This document shows positions 7,582-15,597 of a stretch of 31,301 bases of DNA, in pieces. The notes under the pieces were generated by a model that was not told the origin of the DNA, did not search any database, and was given only the letters and a program-made list of their open reading frames with translations. Both the position numbers and the translations under genes were made by a program. Source of the DNA: Bacteroidales bacterium UBA3724 (GTDB lineage Bacteria; Bacteroidota; Bacteroidia; Bacteroidales; P3); NCBI GenBank assembly GCA_002371315.1, contig DFHL01000004.1, forward strand, positions 15,409 through 46,709, in the 5' to 3' direction. How positions within the stretch are numbered: position 1 is the stretch's first letter; the number at the start of each line of letters is the position of its first letter.

Positions 7582-9036
7582 ATGATGAAAAATGCAACGA
7601 CTATAATCCTTTTTCTTTTTACTGCAATTGCCGTTTCGTTTGGCCAAAACACGGCGGCCCTCGGGCGTGCCGTCAATGAGCTGGTAAAGGATGACGCGCT
7701 GAAACACGGCACGTTGGCGGTGAGTGTCTACAATATCGACAAAAAGACGCAGGTGTATGCCCACAATGCCCAGCGCTCGGTGATACCGGCTTCGCTGACC
7801 AAACTGTTCACCACTGCCGTGGGTTTCGACAAGCTGGGCAAGAACTTCAGGTTCCGTACCACGCTGGCTTACAGTGGCGAAATCGAGAAGAACGGCACGC
7901 TGCACGGCGACCTTTACATCATCGGCGGCGGCGACCCGCTGCTGGGCTCGTACCGCTACCGTCAGACGGTGCCCGACAGTGTCTTTGCTGCCTGGCACAA
8001 GGCTGTCGTTGCTGCTGGCATCAAGGCTGTCGACGGGCGTGTTTATTATGACGCAAGCATTTTCGACAACCATCCGCTGCACGACAACTGGCAATGGGGC
8101 GATGTGGGCAACTATTACGGCTGCGGTGTCGGAGGACTTAATTTTCACGAGAATATGTTTTTCATCCATTTCAACCCTGGCGGCAAGTTGGGCTATCCTG
8201 CCACAGTGTCGCGAATGGAGCCGAAAGGCATCAACTTGCATATTGTCAACGAAGTGACTACGGGACCGGCCAAGTCGGGCGACCAGGTCGTCATTTATGG
8301 CGAGCCGGCATCGAGCATCAGGGTCTGTACGGGCACAGTGCCTATCGACTCCAAGAGCTTTTCGGTCCGTGCCTCGCTGCCCAAACCGGGCCAGGCCTGT
8401 GCCGACCTTTTCACGGCCTATCTGCGCGCGCGCCGGCTGTCGGTGTCGGGTGCCGCCAGCGAGGCGTTGAGGCGTCCGTCGAATATGGTGACATTGCTTG
8501 AATATACGTCGCCAACATATTACGTCATAGCGCAATACACCAATATGACCTCCAACAACACCTACGCCGAGGCCATCCACCGCTATCTGGGCTACAAGTC
8601 TTTCGGCCTTGGCAGCAGTGCCAACGGAGCCAAAGCCGTGAGCGAATACATTCAGCGTCTGCGCCTGCCCTCGTCGGGCGTGGCTCTCGAGGACGGTAGC
8701 GGCCTGTCGGTGCGCAACCGTGTCACTACCGACTTTGTGTGCCGGTTTTTGAACGAGGTGTCTAAGACGAAATATTTTGAGGATTACAAGAATTCACTGG
8801 CGCTGGCTGGCGAAAACGGCACGGTCAAGAATATGCTCAACGGTTTGCCGTCGAACATCAGCGTGCGTATGAAGACAGGTTCGATGACAGGTGTGCGCGC
8901 CTATGCTGGCTATGTCACTACGGCCAAAGGCGAGCGCCTCTGTTTTGCGGTCATTGCCAACGACTTTACCTGCTCGGGAAGCCAGATGCGCACCAAGCTG
9001 GAGAAGGTCATAATGAAAATCGCCACGATGGAATGA
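7582..9036 (+). CDS. dacB: D-alanyl-D-alanine carboxypeptidase/endopeptidase, PBP4 family
   Basis: A 484-residue peptidase S13 (DacB/PBP4) protein that trims or cleaves peptidoglycan cross-links in the periplasm. A signal peptide covers residues 1–21 (MMKNATTIILFLF...SFG). The three penicillin-binding motifs are present: S71-LT-K74, the SNN in TSNNTYAEAIH, and KTGSMTG near the C-terminus. The large insert between the first two motifs is typical of the family. The start is one of two consecutive ATGs (7582 or 7585). It is the last gene of the acyltransferase–engB run and ends at a strong terminator. Confidence 0.92.
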   Translation: MMKNATTIILFLFTAIAVSFGQNTAALGRAVNELVKDDALKHGTLAVSVYNIDKKTQVYAHNAQRSVIPASLTKLFTTAVGFDKLGKNFRFRTTLAYSGEIEKNGTLHGDLYIIGGGDPLLGSYRYRQTVPDSVFAAWHKAVVAAGIKAVDGRVYYDASIFDNHPLHDNWQWGDVGNYYGCGVGGLNFHENMFFIHFNPGGKLGYPATVSRMEPKGINLHIVNEVTTGPAKSGDQVVIYGEPASSIRVCTGTVPIDSKSFSVRASLPKPGQACADLFTAYLRARRLSVSGAASEALRRPSNMVTLLEYTSPTYYVIAQYTNMTSNNTYAEAIHRYLGYKSFGLGSSANGAKAVSEYIQRLRLPSSGVALEDGSGLSVRNRVTTDFVCRFLNEVSKTKYFEDYKNSLALAGENGTVKNMLNGLPSNISVRMKTGSMTGVRAYAGYVTTAKGERLCFAVIANDFTCSGSQMRTKLEKVIMKIATME

Positions 9037-9046
9037 CAAAAAAAAT

Positions 9047-9076
9047 ACGGCCTCGTTCGAGGCCGTGTTTTTTTTG
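9047..9076. terminator. Bidirectional terminator between dacB and mreB
   Basis: The 9-bp stem ACGGCCTCG/CGAGGCCGT has a two-base apex, a long A run on the left and a long T run on the right. It can therefore terminate dacB from the left and mreB from the right. Confidence 0.9.
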
Positions 9077-9080
9077 TATT

Positions 9081-9147
9081 AGTGATTAGTGACCTGTGAC
9101 CTGTGACACGAATGCGCTCGTTTCACTTGTCACTATTCACTTGTCAC
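9081..9147. repeat. Low-complexity GTGACCT/CACTTGT words
   Basis: The short gap between the convergent genes holds repeated words: GTGACCTGTGACCTGTGAC, then CACTTGTCACTATTCACTTGTCAC. Related words flank the alcohol dehydrogenase gene (23950–23966 and 25158–25175). Function is unknown. Confidence 0.6.
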
Positions 9148-10170
9148 TTATTTGATCAGGAACGAGAATTTGTTGAAGTTCTTGAGGGCAATGCCTGTAC
9201 CGCGGGCCACAGCGCGCAGGGGGTCTTCGGCGATGTGCACCTTGAGCTTGGTCTTCGAAGCGATGCGCTGATCCAGTCCACGCAGCAGGCTTCCGCCGCC
9301 GGCCAGGTAAATGCCGCTCTTGTAGATGTCGGCAGCCAGTTCGGGCGGGGTGTCGGCCAGGGTCTCAAGGATGGCGCTTTCGATGCGCGCAATCGATTTG
9401 TCGAGGGCGTGGGCAATCTCCTTGTAGTTGACCAGGATGTTCTTCGGCAGACCTGTCAGCAGGTCGCGACCCAGGGTCTCGTAGTCGTCTGGCGGATTCT
9501 CCAGTTCCGACACTGCCGAGCCGACCGAAATCTTCACCTTCTCGGCGGTGCGTACACCGATGACAATATTGTGCTGCTTGCGCATATATTCGATGACGTT
9601 CTCGTTGAACTCGTCGCCAGCCACCTTGATACTTTTGTTGCAGACGATGCCGCCAAGCGAGATGACAGCGATTTCGGCCGTACCGCCTCCGATGTCGACA
9701 ATCATATTGCCGTAAGGTTCAAGCACATCGATGCCGATACCGATGGCTGCGGCCATAGGCTCGTGAATCATACGTATTTCCTTGGCACCGGCCTGTTCGG
9801 CACTCTCGCGCACGGCACGTTCCTCGACGTTGGTGATGCCAGAGGGAATGCAGATGACCATACGCAATGCCGGAGGCATAAACGAGCGGCTGATGTTGGT
9901 CATCTTGATGAGTTCGCGGATGAGGTGCTGAGCCATCTCAAAGTCGGCGATGACACCGCCGCGCAGCGGACGAATCGTTTCGATGGTTTTGTTGTTTTTG
10001 CCGTCCATCTGCTGTGCGCGTTTGCCGACGGCCATAATCTTGTTGGTGGTTTTGTCGAGAGCCACAATCGAAGGCTCGTCGATGACCACTTGGTCGTTAT
10101 AAATCACAATGGAGTTGGCCGTGCCGAGGTCCATTGCCAGTTCCTTGTTGAACAATGAGAGAAGTCCCAT
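9148..10170 (-). CDS. mreB: Rod shape-determining protein MreB
   Basis: A 340-residue bacterial actin that organises lateral wall synthesis under the inner membrane. The N-terminus MGLLSLFNKELAMDLGTAN carries the phosphate-1 loop (DLGTAN). The phosphate-2 region reads DIGGGTAEIAVISLGG and the adenosine motif is LAGGGSLLRGL. Length is normal. purH lies 89 bases upstream on the same strand, as in other Bacteroidales. The mreC and mreD genes that usually follow are absent: the next gene downstream is dacB, in the opposite direction. Confidence 0.97.
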   Translation of the reverse strand: MGLLSLFNKELAMDLGTANSIVIYNDQVVIDEPSIVALDKTTNKIMAVGKRAQQMDGKNNKTIETIRPLRGGVIADFEMAQHLIRELIKMTNISRSFMPPALRMVICIPSGITNVEERAVRESAEQAGAKEIRMIHEPMAAAIGIGIDVLEPYGNMIVDIGGGTAEIAVISLGGIVCNKSIKVAGDEFNENVIEYMRKQHNIVIGVRTAEKVKISVGSAVSELENPPDDYETLGRDLLTGLPKNILVNYKEIAHALDKSIARIESAILETLADTPPELAADIYKSGIYLAGGGSLLRGLDQRIASKTKLKVHIAEDPLRAVARGTGIALKNFNKFSFLIK

Positions 10171-10259
10171 ATTGCCTAACCTTATGAAGTTTTATTGTCC
10201 TTAATTCTTGTTGATTTTCGTTTCTCTTTAATACGTAAAAGATTCTTTTTTGTTTCGTT

Positions 10260-11786
10260 TTAGTGCTTAAAATGCCGTTTGCCGGTGATAACCATAGCCA
10301 TAGCGTTCTTTTCGCAATAGTCGATGCTGTCCTGGTCGTGGATGGAACCGCCAGGATGCACAACGCCGGTGATGCCAGCCTGATGGGCAATCTCCACACA
10401 GTCGGGGAAGGGGAAGAAGGCGTCGCTGGCCATCACAGCCCCGTTGAGGTCGAAGCCGAACGACTGGGCTTTGGCGATGGCCTGGCGCAGGGCGTCGACA
10501 CGACTGGTCTGGCCGGTACCGCTGGCCAGCAGCTGTCCGTTCTTGGCCAGCACGATGGCGTTGCTCTTGGTGTGCTTGACAAGAATTGTGGCAAAGGCCA
10601 TATCGGCAGCCATCTGCGGCGTTACCTTGGTGCTGGTGACGCTCTCGGTCAGTTCGGCAGCCGTCGGGACAATGGTGTCGCGATCCTGAACCAAAGCACC
10701 GTTCAAAACGTTGCGGAACATAATGCCTGACATCTTGAACTCTTTGCGGCGCAAGATGATACGGTTCTTCTTGCCGCGCAGTATGGCGAGGGCCTCGTCG
10801 TCGTAGTCGGGGGCGATGCAGACTTCGAAGAATATCTTATGCATCTCCTCGGCAACCTCTTTGGTCACCTTGCGGTTGGTGATGAGGATGCCGCCAAAGG
10901 CGCTGACGGGGTCGCCGGTCAGGGCGTCCTTCCAGGCGTCCAGCAGGCTATCGCGGCAGGCCATACCGCAGGCGTTGTTGTGCTTCAGGATGGCGAAAGC
11001 CGTCTGGTCGACATCGTCGATCAGGCAGCAGGCAGCGTCGATGTCGCCCAGATTGTTGTAGGAAATCTCCTTGCCGTTGAGCTTGTCGAAGCAGGCGTCG
11101 AGGTCGCCGTAGAAGTAGCCCTTCTGGTGCGGGTTCTCGCCGTAGCGCAGCTCCGAGCATTTGTCGATGCTGCACTTGAAGACAGGCAGCTGCTCCGTCT
11201 TGTTGAAGTGGTTGAAGATGGCGGTATCGTAGTGGCTGCTGACGCCAAAGGCATAGGCGGCAAAGCGGTGGCGCTGCTCGAGGGTGGTGGCGCCGTCCTG
11301 CTCGTTATAGATCTGCAGGAACTCGGCATAGCGGTCAACCGACGGGACGATAACGACATCCTTGTAGTTCTTGGCGGCAGCGCGAATCAGGCTGATGCCT
11401 CCGATGTCGATTTTCTCGATGATGTCCTGCTCGGCGGCGCCGCTGGCCACGGTCTGCTCGAAGGGGTAGAGGTCGACGATGACGAGGTCGATTTCGGGAA
11501 TCTCGTATTCGTTAAGCTGCTCGCCGTCGCTGAACATATCGCGGCGACTCAGGATGCCGCCGAATACCTTGGGATGCAGCGTCTTGACGCGGCCGCCTAG
11601 AATCGAGGGATAGCCTGTCAGGCTCTCCACCGTCACGGCGTCGATGCCGAGGTCCTTGATGAACTTGTACGTTCCGCCTGTCGAATAGATAGTTACACCT
11701 TGCTTGTCCAGAGCTTTGACAATCTCGTCGAGTCCGTCCTTGTAAAAAACCGAAATAAGAGCGTTCTTTATTTTTTTTGTTTCCAT
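10260..11786 (-). CDS. purH: Bifunctional AICAR formyltransferase/IMP cyclohydrolase PurH
   Basis: A 508-residue enzyme for the last two steps of de novo IMP synthesis. The N-terminal cyclohydrolase (MGS-like) domain has YSTGGTYKFIKDLG and, further on, KTLHPKVFGGIL. The C-terminal transformylase domain has ILKHNNACGMA with the family's catalytic Lys-His pair, and the protein ends ITGKRHFKH. I chose the ATG at 11786 (METKKIKNAL). A longer frame to 11882 would run through the leader hairpin and promoter. The 5' leader contains a perfect 12-bp hairpin (11827–11854). Confidence 0.97.
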   Translation of the reverse strand: METKKIKNALISVFYKDGLDEIVKALDKQGVTIYSTGGTYKFIKDLGIDAVTVESLTGYPSILGGRVKTLHPKVFGGILSRRDMFSDGEQLNEYEIPEIDLVIVDLYPFEQTVASGAAEQDIIEKIDIGGISLIRAAAKNYKDVVIVPSVDRYAEFLQIYNEQDGATTLEQRHRFAAYAFGVSSHYDTAIFNHFNKTEQLPVFKCSIDKCSELRYGENPHQKGYFYGDLDACFDKLNGKEISYNNLGDIDAACCLIDDVDQTAFAILKHNNACGMACRDSLLDAWKDALTGDPVSAFGGILITNRKVTKEVAEEMHKIFFEVCIAPDYDDEALAILRGKKNRIILRRKEFKMSGIMFRNVLNGALVQDRDTIVPTAAELTESVTSTKVTPQMAADMAFATILVKHTKSNAIVLAKNGQLLASGTGQTSRVDALRQAIAKAQSFGFDLNGAVMASDAFFPFPDCVEIAHQAGITGVVHPGGSIHDQDSIDYCEKNAMAMVITGKRHFKH

Positions 11787-11826
11787 TGTATAATATTTTT
11801 TATCTAAAAAGTAGTGCAAAGTATTG

Positions 11827-11854
11827 GCAATATATCGTTTGGACGATATATTGC
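11827..11854 (-). promoter_or_regulatory. Perfect 12-bp inverted repeat in the purH leader
   Basis: GCAATATATCGT and ACGATATATTGC form a perfect 12-bp stem with a four-base loop. It lies 41 bases upstream of the purH start and about 18 bases downstream of the putative -7 box, so it should be inside the 5' untranslated region. It could be an operator or an RNA hairpin. No T run follows it, so a simple terminator is unlikely. Confidence 0.65.
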
Positions 11855-11871
11855 ACAATGCTTGCATTTTG

Positions 11872-11879
11872 CAAATATA
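11872..11879 (-). promoter_or_regulatory. -7 box of the purH promoter
   Basis: TATATTTG on the minus strand matches TAnnTTTG. Twenty bases upstream is TTTT, one mismatch from the -33 TTTG. It is the best promoter candidate for purH and possibly mreB. Confidence 0.5.
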
Positions 11880-11921
11880 CACCCTTTTTCTTATTCCGTA
11901 AAAACTTTTTATTAAATATTT

Positions 11922-12014
11922 TCACCCCCTACCGCATACGAAATCCTGATATTTCTCCGGCGTAACCACGGCGAAGGTATGGTCCGGGATGTCCTTTTCT
12001 TCGATTTCTGCATC
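11922..12014 (-). pseudogene. C-terminal remnant of a second DUF4143-type ATPase
   Basis: Directly downstream of the ATPase stop codon, in another frame, an open stretch reads DAEIEEKDIPDHTFAVVTPE, continues KYQDFV and stops. It resembles the end of the adjacent ATPase (DAYPDTAFKVITPDNIAEFL) without being a copy of its DNA. I infer the tail of a related ATPase gene whose body is lost. About 30 codons is short, so chance similarity is possible. Confidence 0.5.
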
Positions 12015-12019
12015 AAATA

Positions 12020-13147
12020 TCACTCAGGCAACAAGAACTCGGCAATATTGTCTGGCGTAATCACTTTAAAAGCGGTGTCAGGATAGGCATCCGTGAATGT
12101 TTTGGTAATAGTAGCCTTTTTGCGGGCATTCCATTTTATCTCATAAGCTTGAAGCTTTCCTCCACCCTCCTCCAAATAGTCGATCTCCTGTTGCTGTGTT
12201 GTACGCCAGAAATAGCGGTTCACCCAACGGCGGTAGTACTCGTTACACTTCATTCTCTCCGAGACAACAAAGTTCTCCCACAATGCACCGATGTCTTGCC
12301 TTATTTCTGGAGCAGAGTAATCTGCAATCAGGGCGTTACGAATACCGTTGTCGTAAAAATATATCTTGCGACTCGCCTTGAGCTCGTGGCGAAGATTGCG
12401 TGAAAACGACGGCAACCTGAAAATGATATAGCATTGCTCAAGCAGGGTGACATAGCGCTCCACTGTCTTGCTGTCGAGCGAACACATCTGGCTCAACTCG
12501 TTAAACGACACTTGCGACCCCACTTGATAAGCCAATGCTCGAAGTAGCGTCTGCAACTTGTCTGGATGCTTGATGTTCTCCCACGAAAGGATGTCTTTAT
12601 ATAGGTAGGCGTCGGTCAGTAGTTTGAGTATCTCCACCTCGTTGCCCTCATTCGTCACCACTTCGGGATAGTAACCGTAAACGATACGTTTGGGCAACAT
12701 TCGCATTTCCTTCATTTTCCCGTGGTGAGCCACCATTTCGCCAAACGAAAGCGGAAACATCTGATACTCCCACTTGCGACCTGTCAGCGGCTCATTTACC
12801 TTGTTTGCCAATTCAAAAGCAGAACTTCCAGTGGCTATCATTTGTATATCGCTGTCAGCATCTGCAATCAGCTTCAGCCTAAGGCCGATGTCTTTAATAC
12901 GTTGGGCCTCGTCAAGTATCACTATTTTGTTGTTTCCAAACTCCGAGAGCAACCTGTCGGCCGAGGCGTTGTTGAAGAGATTTTGCACCTGCATCTCGTC
13001 CCCGTTTAGCCACAATACACCCTCTTTGTTGCGAAGTATTTGTTTCAGCAAAGTGGTTTTGCCTACCTGACGGGCACCTGCGAGAACAATGACTTTACCT
13101 TTAAACAATTTATCTTCAATGATTTTATACAAAAAACGCTCTATCAT
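12020..13147 (-). CDS. AAA family ATPase with DUF4143 domain
   Basis: A 375-residue protein of the AAA_14/DUF4143 type, very common in Bacteroidales and often in accessory regions. The Walker A is GARQVGKTTLLK (about residues 25–36) and the Walker B is KIVILDEAQRI. A sensor-like IATGSSAFEL follows, then the C-terminal DUF4143 domain with a nuclease-like QQQEIDYLEEGGGKLQAYEIK (D/E...E.K pattern). The cellular role of this family is not settled. I prefer the ATG at 13147 (MIERFLYK), because the alternative at 13165 lies only 2 bases from the -7 box. AT-richer codon use than the flanking housekeeping genes suggests acquisition. Confidence 0.88.
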   Translation of the reverse strand: MIERFLYKIIEDKLFKGKVIVLAGARQVGKTTLLKQILRNKEGVLWLNGDEMQVQNLFNNASADRLLSEFGNNKIVILDEAQRIKDIGLRLKLIADADSDIQMIATGSSAFELANKVNEPLTGRKWEYQMFPLSFGEMVAHHGKMKEMRMLPKRIVYGYYPEVVTNEGNEVEILKLLTDAYLYKDILSWENIKHPDKLQTLLRALAYQVGSQVSFNELSQMCSLDSKTVERYVTLLEQCYIIFRLPSFSRNLRHELKASRKIYFYDNGIRNALIADYSAPEIRQDIGALWENFVVSERMKCNEYYRRWVNRYFWRTTQQQEIDYLEEGGGKLQAYEIKWNARKKATITKTFTDAYPDTAFKVITPDNIAEFLLPE

Positions 13148-13167
13148 AACCGAATTATTTATCATTG

Positions 13168-13200
13168 CAAAAATACAACTTTTTTGGAATTAACTCCAAA
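13168..13200 (-). promoter_or_regulatory. Promoter of the DUF4143 ATPase gene
   Basis: On the minus strand a TTTG (13197–13200) and a TATTTTTG (13168–13175) are separated by 21 bases, a full Bacteroidetes promoter match. The start codon at 13147 lies 20 bases beyond the -7 box. Confidence 0.7.
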
Positions 13201-13234
13201 AATATTATAATATTTTCGGAATTGATTCCAAAAA
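13181..13234. promoter_or_regulatory. Twin palindromes overlapping the ATPase promoter
   Basis: Two similar 22-base imperfect palindromes lie exactly 32 bases apart, about three helical turns. Site 1 (13181–13202) has the core TTGGAATTAACTCCAA. Site 2 (13213–13234) has the core TCGGAATTGATTCCAA. Site 1 covers the -33 box and spacer of the promoter, so a bound dimer would block transcription. An AT-rich palindrome, AATATTATAATATT, lies between them. Confidence 0.65.
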
Positions 13235-13320
13235 AATCAGAATCTTATATGTGTTAAAAAGAGCTTATGATATGGTGCTTATCCATCCCTCCAGAGCCTA
13301 CGTTCTTTTGGACATATTTG

Positions 13321-14241
13321 TTATTTGTTCCCGACCAATTCAGCACATTTCTTTAGCGGCTGTAAATGATTGATTATCCACTCGTACGATTTGCTCCACG
13401 AGGATGGGTCATCAATGTCGAATTGGTTTAGAACAAATAACTTGCTGTCTTTTTTGGCTTCACGCCAGTGTAGTTTTTCTTTTATCAGTTTCTCGCAAAT
13501 GTCTTTCTTGTCTTTGAGTGTGAAGTATGATTGTCTGTCCTTCTGTCTGAAATAAAGGCCGACTGTAATTTCTTTTTTTCTTGTTGTGACCAATATGAAT
13601 ATATGGCAGACGCCAGTTCCGATAGATATGTCGTACGAATGTCGGCTTTGAGGTTTACGAGTTTTAAAATACTGTTGGAACGTGCTGTTTTGATCTGCAA
13701 AGTCGTTAAATCCGCGCCAAAAACTCAGCAATTGTTCTTCCTGCTTGGAATAGGCTTTCGCGGCTTTTTCCTCTTTGACCCAATCGTTGGGTCTCACAAC
13801 GATGTTGAAACGTGGAGCGGGACGGGAATTGCCTATCTTCCATAATTCTATCTCTACGAGAAAGAAAAATAGTCCGTTGTCAGTATGCTGGTTTAGCCAT
13901 TCTACGGCTTGTCTGTGTTCATCTCTGGCTTTTTTGACTATCCAAACAATGTATTTTGCGTCTTTCCCCGAGGCGTATGTTATAATTTTACCGAGATGGT
14001 CGTGGTCTGTATCTTCAAGTTGATTTTCAATGATTATCTTGTTTCCTTCATTGTCCTCAGCAAGAATATCGGCGTTGAATCCACCTACGGAAGACTCTCT
14101 CTCAATAAAATTAATGTCTATATTGAGAGTGTCGGCCAATTGCATCAGGTTCTCTTCTTCTGAAAGCCAAGGAGTAAAGTCACGTGCCTCATCTTTCCAG
14201 AATTGACGGAGATCCTTTATCTGAATCAATTTATCCAACAT
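13321..14241 (-). CDS. DUF4268 domain protein, PD-(D/E)XK nuclease-like
   Basis: A 306-residue protein. The N-terminal half holds a restriction-nuclease-like core: GGFNADILAEDNEGNKIIIEN (Asp, then a strand with E-x-Q) followed by a helix, TDHDHLGKIITYASG. The C-terminal half (about 150–300) looks like DUF4268. Proteins of this layout are found scattered in bacterial genomes, often near defence or mobile genes. Their function is not established to my knowledge. It is 156 bases upstream of the ATPase promoter region on the same strand and shares its AT-richer composition, so the two may have arrived together. Confidence 0.75.
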   Translation of the reverse strand: MLDKLIQIKDLRQFWKDEARDFTPWLSEEENLMQLADTLNIDINFIERESSVGGFNADILAEDNEGNKIIIENQLEDTDHDHLGKIITYASGKDAKYIVWIVKKARDEHRQAVEWLNQHTDNGLFFFLVEIELWKIGNSRPAPRFNIVVRPNDWVKEEKAAKAYSKQEEQLLSFWRGFNDFADQNSTFQQYFKTRKPQSRHSYDISIGTGVCHIFILVTTRKKEITVGLYFRQKDRQSYFTLKDKKDICEKLIKEKLHWREAKKDSKLFVLNQFDIDDPSSWSKSYEWIINHLQPLKKCAELVGNK

Positions 14242-14341
14242 ACAGTTTACTCATATTAAAATGACTGTTCACTCTATTGTCTTTTGTTGTTTTATTGGCC
14301 AAAAAGAAGTTAAATGATAATAACTTACACTAGGATTAAAG

Positions 14342-15442
14342 TCAGTCGCCCATTTCGATGCCCACACCTTTGGCGGTGTGGACCAGACGCTCGTTGGGGT
14401 CGATGAAGTGCGGCGTGCGGACGGCCTCCTCGAGGCTTACGCCCACGATGTCGGGGTGGTGGTAGGCCACCATCTGGCCGAAGCGTCCTTCGAGAACGAA
14501 CTCCATAGCGCGGACACCGAATTCGGTGGCCAGCACGCGGTCGAAAGCGATGGGCGTGCCGCCGCGCTGCAGGTGGCCGAGGATGGTGCAGCGTATGTCG
14601 TGCTCCACGCCGGCAGCCTTTAGGTCGGCAGCCAGCTGCTCGCCGACGCCGCCCAGCTTGACGTGCTGGTAGCCCACCTCGCCGGTCTCGGTGCCCGTCA
14701 CCGTGCCGCCCTTGGGCATCGCGCCTTCGGCAACGACGATGATGCAGTAGCCGCGACGCTTGTTGTAGCGCTGCTCGATCTTGGCTTTGACCTTCTCGAT
14801 GTCGTAGGGTATTTCGGGAATGAGGCAGATGTCGGCGCCGCCGGCAATGGCGCTGTGGAGGGCAATCCAGCCCGCATCGCGGCCCATCACCTCCATAATG
14901 AAGACGCGGTTGTGCGATGCAGCGGTGGTCACCAGCTTGTCGATTGCGTCGGTGCAGATCTGCACAGCCGTCTGGAAACCAAATGTATAGTCGGTCATCG
15001 ACAGGTCGTTGTCGATGGTCTTGGGCACGCCGACGATGTTCAGACCCTTGTTGTAGAGGCCCAGCGAGATGCGCTGGCTGCCGTCGCCGCCGATGTTGAT
15101 GACGGCGTCGATGCCCAGATACTGCAGCTTGCGCAGCATCTCGTCGCTGCGGTCCACGGTGGTCCAGGTGCCGTCGCTCTGCTTGACGGGCCAGGCGAAG
15201 GGGCCGCCCTTGTTGGTTGTTCCGATTATTGTTCCGCCTTGAATCTGAAGACCTTCGACGCGTTTCTCGTCGAGGATTTCAATCTCGGTGGGTTCGCGCA
15301 GTACGCCGTTGAACGACTCGATGCATCCCACCACCTCCCAGTCTTTCTCCTGCGAGGCGCGCTTCACGATGCCGCGAATCACCGCGTTCAGTCCGGGGCA
15401 GTCGCCGCCGCCGGTCAGTACCATTACTCGTTTCATTGCCAT
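14342..15442 (-). CDS. pfkA: 6-phosphofructokinase, group III
   Basis: A 366-residue phosphofructokinase phosphorylating fructose 6-phosphate in glycolysis. The phosphate-binding start is LTGGGDCPGLNAVIRG (residues 10–24). The nucleotide site reads NIGGDGS with a glycine at 121, which in characterised enzymes favours ATP. The active site is VPKTIDND with K141 and catalytic D144. Gly plus Lys at these two positions fits the mixed-lineage group III, so ATP is the likely donor though pyrophosphate cannot be ruled out. The start is MAMKRV at 15442; the ATG two codons later is also possible. It is 155 bases downstream of the DUF389 gene. Confidence 0.93.
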   Translation of the reverse strand: MAMKRVMVLTGGGDCPGLNAVIRGIVKRASQEKDWEVVGCIESFNGVLREPTEIEILDEKRVEGLQIQGGTIIGTTNKGGPFAWPVKQSDGTWTTVDRSDEMLRKLQYLGIDAVINIGGDGSQRISLGLYNKGLNIVGVPKTIDNDLSMTDYTFGFQTAVQICTDAIDKLVTTAASHNRVFIMEVMGRDAGWIALHSAIAGGADICLIPEIPYDIEKVKAKIEQRYNKRRGYCIIVVAEGAMPKGGTVTGTETGEVGYQHVKLGGVGEQLAADLKAAGVEHDIRCTILGHLQRGGTPIAFDRVLATEFGVRAMEFVLEGRFGQMVAYHHPDIVGVSLEEAVRTPHFIDPNERLVHTAKGVGIEMGD

Positions 15443-15597
15443 ATTCTGAGGTTGTATTATCTTTATGTTTGGATATTATTGTTTGGGTATAAGGATGTTA
15501 TGTTTTTGCCGCATTTTTGATACGACTTACAAATTTACATATATTTTTTTATTTCGGCAGCGTCTGGCGAGAATTATTTGATACGCAGGCGCGCCGT

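Noticed and set aside
5513..7597. A 694-codon open frame antisense to the acyltransferase, engB and neighbouring genes
   Set aside because: It is a shadow of GC-rich codon use. It lies opposite three genes with clear family motifs and has no recognisable domain or start context.
11827..11854. Purine riboswitch upstream of purH
   Set aside because: Only a simple hairpin is visible; the conserved three-way junction of the purine riboswitch is missing.
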